Below, piece after piece: positions 59,610 through 64,000 of a stretch of 64,000 bases of DNA. The notes under the pieces were generated by a model that did no database searches, was not told the origin of the DNA, and worked only from the letters and a program-made list of their open reading frames with translations. Source of the DNA: UBA5794 sp963714375 (lineage in GTDB: Bacteria; Actinomycetota; Acidimicrobiia; Spongiisociales; UBA5794). Position 1 is the first letter of the stretch; the number at the start of each line of letters is the position of its first letter. The stretch covers positions 558,001 through 622,000 of the forward strand of contig CAVQOG010000008.1 in NCBI GenBank assembly GCA_963714375.1, in the 5' to 3' direction. Position numbers and translations under genes: made by a program.

Positions 59610-59628
59610 TCTCTGACTTCTGACCCAT

Positions 59629-62418
59629 TCATCTCCACCGGTTGCGCCGGTGAGGTTTGGGGAGTTCCATCACGCTGATGTTCCGCGAGAGAAGGTGGCT
59701 CACCTCTTGCAAGGTGATTTGCCATTCACATGAGCGAACCCAGTCGTTTCTATCGCGTGCTGTCCCGCATCCGTCAAATCGGGAACGGAGCCCGTCGAGT
59801 ATCGAGAGCGATCGACTCCGATTCCCGCTGCGGATCGACAGATCCAACGCCACTGTCTGAAGCTGTAGGACAAGCTTCGCAAACCAGGGTCGGAATTCTC
59901 GGGAGGGAACCTCATGAATTGTTTGGGCCAGCCACGACGCGTCGATGCCATCGAGTATTCCATCTCCATCGGAATCCGGATTGCTTGGATCGGTTCCGGT
60001 CAGGGCTTCCTCAGCGTCGGTAAGTCCGTCGTTGTCTCGGTCTGTTGAACCGAGACTGCCTGGGTCGCTGACCGTTTCGCCCTCCAGTATTTCGAAGAGC
60101 TCCCCATTGACATGCACAAACACCGCTCCGACGATGGCTGCTACCGTTATGCCATCACCGTTGTCTGTGATCAAAGCCGTGCTGCCGGCTCGTACCTCGA
60201 TCAGGGCATCGTCGGATGTCTGATAGGTGAGGAGTCCGGTTGCTACGGAGGCTGTGAGTGAACCACACACAATGGTCGTGGAAGATCCCGCCCATATCGA
60301 GACCATACCGGGGAGATCACAAAGGTCGAACTCAGCGAAACCGTTGGGATAGGTACCGCCCACATCGATTCCGATTCGTTGGGTGCCACCACTGGGGTCG
60401 TAGATGGTGACTGGAAGAGCATTTCGAGCAAGAATCGCCCCGTGGGTGGTTCCGCCGGCGTGCTGGTCTGTGAACGCCTCGGAGTACGTCGAGGATTGTG
60501 GCTCGAATGTCCCTGTGCCGGTGATCACCCCGTCCAATCCGTTAGCGATGCCGTCACCATCGGCATCACCGGCTGGGTCCTGAGGCTCGGCATCGAATGC
60601 GTCATTCACCGAGATCGTTTCTCCGATGGTGATGGTGACCGGCGGTTGCACCGTCACGATATCTGAGACCCCCACGAATTCGGTGATCACAATTCTCAAT
60701 GTCGGGTTCACGGTCACGGCATCCGCGACACCAACCTGCTCAGTGATCGTCAAGACGATGGGTGGATGAATGCTCGGCGAATCGGTGACACCGATTGACT
60801 CGGAGATCGAGATCAACACCGGCGGTCGAACGATGGGTGCGTCATTGACGGCAATCGATTCGCTGATCGACACGACTATTGGAGGTCGGACGGTCTGGTT
60901 GTCAACGACCCCGATTGCTTCAACGATCGAGATCGCTACCGGGAGCTTGGTGAGAATTATGTCGCCGACGCCCACAGTCTCGTCAATCGTGATGGTGAGG
61001 GAGCTCCCGCCCGTGACCGTGACTGTGAACGTTTCGGTTGCTGCTGGGATGTTTGGGTCGGTCCCGCTGACGCGAAGGGTGAAGGTGAATTCGCCTGGCT
61101 GATTCGGTGTGAACCAGAGGAAGTCCACACTGGTACCTGTCTTGTTGTAGAGAAACGCGTCGCCGGGGGGCGGTAGGAGATCGGGAGGCGCACCCGCGAA
61201 GAGCTCGAACGTCGGAGTTGACGCGCCCGTCGCCGTGAACGTGAGTTCGACGATCTCAGACGGACCGCGAGCGACATCGGGGATGGGCTCAATCTCGATC
61301 ACCGAGCCCACCTGATACACACCACTGGTATCCCAGATCACCGCATCACCGTTAGAGACACCGACGATGACCCCCGCCTCGTTGATCGCGTTTGCACTCG
61401 AAAAGGTGGTTACCTCAGAGATATGGCCGAGGTCGATGGGGTTGGGAGTCAATCCAGTCCAGAGAACCGCCGTTTCCTCCCCCGAAGCCGCACGACTCGA
61501 GCCCACTATCTGGCCGGAGTCGTTGATCGCCTGAGGCGTGCTGCTCGTGTGTCCCACGAGAGGATTGAGGCTGGCGAGTGGAGCTACGGGAGTCGACCAC
61601 GTGCCTCCCACGACGTCTGCCCCGGCGCCGCTGGCCCAGACGGTTCCCACGATCTGACCGCTTCGGTTCACGTCCACTGCGTTGAGGTAAGTGGGTGGCG
61701 GCGTCGAGCCGCGATCAAGCAACGTCCATGTGTTCGCAGGGTCGATATCGCTCCACACAAGGCCAAACCCAACTGCGACGTGCCCGGTCGTACCGCCAGC
61801 GGTAACGAGTTCGATGTCTTCGGCCCCGAAGTAGGCATATTCAACCGGAGGTTGCACAAATGTGGTGACGACGTAGCCTGACAGACCTGGTGTGGCGAGA
61901 AAGCCGCAAGGGTTGATTTCGTCGAAGCCACAGGTTTCGGCCTCGGCACGGTAAATGCCGACAATCCAGCCATCATCAGAGATTCCTCGTGCCTCAAACA
62001 GCGACGAGTCGGAAACCATCCCCTCTGGTTCAGGAATAGCGGTATATCCGTCGTCCGATGACCACTTGTAGGCGTGTTGGATGTTGCCAATCTTGTAGCT
62101 GCCCACCACCTCACTACTCGCGTTCATTCCCTCAACGGTTATGTTCGTTGCGCCGGGCGGCAAGTCGCTCCGGAGTCTGACAACGGGACCCGATCCAGGC
62201 CAGATTCCAGTGTCACCTTCGAGCGCAATGGTGTCATCGACGATTGCCGTGGCCGTCATGTTGGTTCCTGGCGGAATGGTCACAATCCGAATGCCCGTAG
62301 TGGACAGTGTGTCCGCAGCGCTGGCGGCAGATGCGACGAGCGCTGCCAACAGCGACATGGCGATGATGAGCGCTGCGGTCCGCATCCGAGGATTGTTCGA
62401 TGACATGCGTGTCCTCAT
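59629..62418 (-). CDS. Large secreted protein with HAF-like and tandem 20-residue repeats
   Basis: Exported protein of 929 residues. Signal peptide RTAALIIAMSLLAALVASA. Region 80-400 has several HAF-like blocks (ARGISDDGWIVGIY, AVDVNRSGQIVGTVW, AINDSGQIVGSS, NAINEAGVIVGVS). About 480-620: seven tandem ~20-residue units of the type ISISESIGVTDS...PPIV. After that come a beta-rich domain and two Ca-binding thrombospondin-type-3-like segments (DADGDGIANG, DRDNDGLTDAEEALTGTD with DSDGDGILDG), ending with a basic tail. Start ATG 62418 overlaps the upstream lipoprotein stop (ATGA); ATG 62406 is an alternative. Probably cell-surface or matrix associated. Confidence 0.8.
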   Translation of the reverse strand: MRTRMSSNNPRMRTAALIIAMSLLAALVASAASAADTLSTTGIRIVTIPPGTNMTATAIVDDTIALEGDTGIWPGSGPVVRLRSDLPPGATNITVEGMNASSEVVGSYKIGNIQHAYKWSSDDGYTAIPEPEGMVSDSSLFEARGISDDGWIVGIYRAEAETCGFDEINPCGFLATPGLSGYVVTTFVQPPVEYAYFGAEDIELVTAGGTTGHVAVGFGLVWSDIDPANTWTLLDRGSTPPPTYLNAVDVNRSGQIVGTVWASGAGADVVGGTWSTPVAPLASLNPLVGHTSSTPQAINDSGQIVGSSRAASGEETAVLWTGLTPNPIDLGHISEVTTFSSANAINEAGVIVGVSNGDAVIWDTSGVYQVGSVIEIEPIPDVARGPSEIVELTFTATGASTPTFELFAGAPPDLLPPPGDAFLYNKTGTSVDFLWFTPNQPGEFTFTLRVSGTDPNIPAATETFTVTVTGGSSLTITIDETVGVGDIILTKLPVAISIVEAIGVVDNQTVRPPIVVSISESIAVNDAPIVRPPVLISISESIGVTDSPSIHPPIVLTITEQVGVADAVTVNPTLRIVITEFVGVSDIVTVQPPVTITIGETISVNDAFDAEPQDPAGDADGDGIANGLDGVITGTGTFEPQSSTYSEAFTDQHAGGTTHGAILARNALPVTIYDPSGGTQRIGIDVGGTYPNGFAEFDLCDLPGMVSIWAGSSTTIVCGSLTASVATGLLTYQTSDDALIEVRAGSTALITDNGDGITVAAIVGAVFVHVNGELFEILEGETVSDPGSLGSTDRDNDGLTDAEEALTGTDPSNPDSDGDGILDGIDASWLAQTIHEVPSREFRPWFAKLVLQLQTVALDLSIRSGNRSRSLSILDGLRSRFDGCGTARDRNDWVRSCEWQITLQEVSHLLSRNISVMELPKPHRRNRWR

Positions 62419-62690
62419 TCGTCCTCTGACTCCAGAACCACGATTGTGACGGTGTCCGAGATGGAGACGCTCTCGTTTGGTGGACCTGAAGTGGGCTCCG
62501 GTGATGGTGGTGGACTCAGTGTCGTCGTGTGGACTGTTGCGACCGTTGTGGTCGTATCCGCCGTCGATGTCGTGGAGGTGGACGATGGGGTCAACGCCGC
62601 GGAAGTTCGCGTGTCATGGTTATCGGCGCTGCAGGCGGAAAGGAGCAACACACCTGCCAACACCGCTACAAGCGATCTCGTGACGACCAT
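62415..62690 (-). CDS. Small lipoprotein with Thr-rich stalk
   Basis: 91 residues. Lipobox LLLSAC at residues 15-20 (VLLLSACSADN), then a Ser/Thr-rich linker (TSTTSTADTTTTVATVHTTT) and a C-terminus PNESVSISDTVTIVV that resembles the repeat unit of the neighbouring large secreted protein. The stop overlaps that gene's start (ATGA), implying co-expression and perhaps interaction at the cell surface. Confidence 0.75.
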   Translation of the reverse strand: MVVTRSLVAVLAGVLLLSACSADNHDTRTSAALTPSSTSTTSTADTTTTVATVHTTTLSPPPSPEPTSGPPNESVSISDTVTIVVLESEDE

Positions 62691-62718
62691 GTCGGTCGTG
62701 TCCCCAGGCCCCGACCGA

Positions 62719-63315
62719 TCAGCCTGTTGCGAAGCTGATGTCGACTTGAACCTGCACGATTTGCCCGAGGGCTACGTCGATGGGGGCAAGAATCGTGTTT
62801 GTGAACGCACCCGAGGGGCCGACTCCCGATTCGCCGAGGCAGTCGCTGGGAGCGACCGAGGGCTGGCATAGGAAGGGGTCGCTTGCGACGGCGGTTATCT
62901 GTCCGTCCTGCGTAGCCGCTACCGACCCTGAGAGCCGCACGGTCGATGTGTTCTCCACCGTTACAACGAGATTGTCCGATTCCAGCGCACTGGGGACGCC
63001 TGCTTCCCCGATGCGGCAGAAGCTTGGGCATGGTGCGTTCTCTGCGCCATTGTCCAAAAAGACTCTCCAACCACCAGTAGTGGCCTGTCTGGCTAGCAAC
63101 AGCGCCAGCATTTCTTCGCCTGCCGGAAGCAGGTCGTTGTGGAACGTGCGGTGCTCAGCAACCGTTCCGTCGCTGTTCAGGACGTCGATGGTCCAGCTAC
63201 CGTGGACCGTGACAGTCTCGTTTGGACCGCCAGCGGCGTCAGTAGTGCCTCCAGTGGCGCAGCCTGCCGCTAGCAGTGCAATGACCGCAAGAAGGGCCAG
63301 GGTTCGTTTCCTCAT
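62719..63315 (-). CDS. Exported lipoprotein-like protein
   Basis: 198 residues. Signal with lipobox: RKRTLALLAVIALLAAGCAT (Cys19). Mature part is beta-rich: GGPNETVTVHGSWTIDVLNS, RTFHNDLLPAGEEMLALLLA, PCPSFCRIGE, LVVTVENTSTVRLSGSV, with two Cys pairs. ATG 63315 begins at the signal peptide; the frame extends 20 codons upstream. The NETVTVHGSWTI phrase echoes NESVSISDTVTI of the next gene. 28 bases separate the two, suggesting one operon of three surface proteins. Confidence 0.75.
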   Translation of the reverse strand: MRKRTLALLAVIALLAAGCATGGTTDAAGGPNETVTVHGSWTIDVLNSDGTVAEHRTFHNDLLPAGEEMLALLLARQATTGGWRVFLDNGAENAPCPSFCRIGEAGVPSALESDNLVVTVENTSTVRLSGSVAATQDGQITAVASDPFLCQPSVAPSDCLGESGVGPSGAFTNTILAPIDVALGQIVQVQVDISFATG

Positions 63316-63444
63316 GTGTGCTCCTTGTCGCACCAGGGCGCCATGGGATATGAATCGTCCACAGGCGCCTTCCAATGTTCCGCTCGCGCGGGTATGCGAA
63401 TACGCTACGTGGTTGCGCTGAACAGACGCTTAACGCCTGAAATG

Positions 63445-64000
63445 TCAGGATGCGGTGATTCTGTCGAGAGCAGACTGGACCGATGCCCGGGTCGTGAGGA
63501 GGTGGTTGGCTGGTGGCTCAATGGTTCCCAGCATCGAGCGAAAATGGGCGACTGACGGGTTCACTGTGTGGATCGGCTGCCAATTGCGGGCGGAAGCAAT
63601 CGCATCAATGTGGCCGAACGCCTCCGCAGCGAGTTCGGTTTTATCAGACCCGACAAGGACCGGAATTGCTCCGACGAATACCAGCGCCGTATCGACCTCC
63701 GCTGCTTCCGGGAGTAGCCGAAGCGCATCCGCAACGTATCCCGCCGCCACTGACATGTCGCCCCACCGTGCTTCGACAAGGGCTGATTGGATTCTCGCTC
63801 CACCGAGCACGCGGGTGTCGGCGGCCCTTGCCGCGAATTCACGCGACTCGGCCGAATGGTGCATCGCGGTCTTCTCATCATCATCGAAATACGCACCGAG
63901 CGTTTGGAATCGTCTGCATTGCGCCATCAGGCGGAAATCGTTCAGCGACTCGCCGACGGAGTACGCCTCCTCAAGGAACGGTCGTGCCTGTTCGGATTGG
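63445..64000 (-). CDS. Helical-repeat protein, C-terminal fragment
   Basis: Partial gene: the frame is open to the right edge of the window (Q-S-E-Q-A-R-P at the edge), so the N-terminus is missing. The 180 visible residues are alpha-helical repeats of the TPR/MalT type (ESREFAARAADTRVLGGARIQ, SALVEARWGDMSVAAGYVAD). Such C-termini occur in LuxR/MalT or adenylate-cyclase-type signalling ATPases. No DNA-binding domain is visible here. It is upstream of the surface-protein operon on the same strand. Confidence 0.6.
   Translation of the reverse strand, partial: QSEQARPFLEEAYSVGESLNDFRLMAQCRRFQTLGAYFDDDEKTAMHHSAESREFAARAADTRVLGGARIQSALVEARWGDMSVAAGYVADALRLLPEAAEVDTALVFVGAIPVLVGSDKTELAAEAFGHIDAIASARNWQPIHTVNPSVAHFRSMLGTIEPPANHLLTTRASVQSALDRITAS

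Larger units (their letters stand above)
59312..59628. other. Gap of repeats between lysS and the surface-protein gene
   Basis: About 317 bases with no gene. Filled by a convergent pair of REP-like elements (59361-59413 and 59501-59551), a GGATTACGGATTACGG heptamer pair, and GTCCGATGTCCG heptamers. Confidence 0.7.

Overview
The window is a high-GC actinobacterial chromosome segment, dense with short ATGA/GTGA-coupled operons. Several markers point to Actinobacteria: a SigR/RsrA-like sigma/anti-sigma pair, a PimB-like mannosyltransferase, an F420-associated DUF2342 protein, DUF2277, a zinc-finger-free TopA with C-terminal repeats, and a Tad locus with a DUF4244-type Flp pilin. I suspect an Acidimicrobiia-like lineage, but no 16S gene is present and that placement is inference. 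No rRNA, CRISPR array or prophage structural genes were seen; there is one tRNA.

Layout. 1-9.8 kb: tail of a TPR protein, a TlpA-like thioredoxin, DUF2277, an M1 aminopeptidase, the histidine-degradation operon hutH-hutU-hutI (hutU carries a frameshift), a glycerophosphodiesterase and a MOSC protein. 9.8-12.9 kb (minus strand): leuC, leuD, a small gene, then a second intact leuD from a tandem duplication with gene relics at its edges. 13-18.4 kb: a membrane protein, a HAD-IB phosphatase, and a compact Tad pilus operon (P-loop-less CpaE-like protein, TadA, TadB, TadC, Flp pilin, two TadE-like proteins). 18.5-31.9 kb: TrkA-TrkH, a membrane pyrophosphatase, a double histidine-phosphatase, a PimB-like enzyme, topA, tmk-holB, an acyltransferase and a TIGR01777 epimerase.

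32.0-43.3 kb is an integrated element. It begins inside the 3' half of tRNA-Thr(CGT) and ends at an exact 51-bp copy of that tRNA end. It carries a tyrosine integrase, a decayed second integrase, an excisionase-like HTH protein, an inverted array of 23-bp iterons, a SEC-C protein, a DUF2188 protein, a large zinc-ribbon protein with an RNAASH (HEPN-like) motif, a LuxR-type regulator, a crystallin-like secreted protein, an ECF sigma factor with a decayed duplicate, and a secreted protein. This is the most likely place for undescribed biology.

43.4-64 kb: a two-gene HicA-like module, a hexapeptide acyltransferase and a frameshifted GT2 glycosyltransferase, sigR-rsrA, small genes, a DUF2342 metalloprotease-like gene with tilS, hpt and ftsH, then folP, a DSP-like protein, a folK fused to a double-hotdog domain, a DUF2520 protein, panC, coaX and lysS (folate/pantothenate/CoA and translation). 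The end holds a secreted protein with a seven-fold tandem repeat, two small exported proteins and the tail of a helical-repeat protein.

Intergenic DNA carries two unusual repeat families: short tandem repeats that all have a 7-bp period whatever their sequence, and a REP/BIME-like hairpin element, often in convergent pairs, with one compensatory base-pair change between copies.
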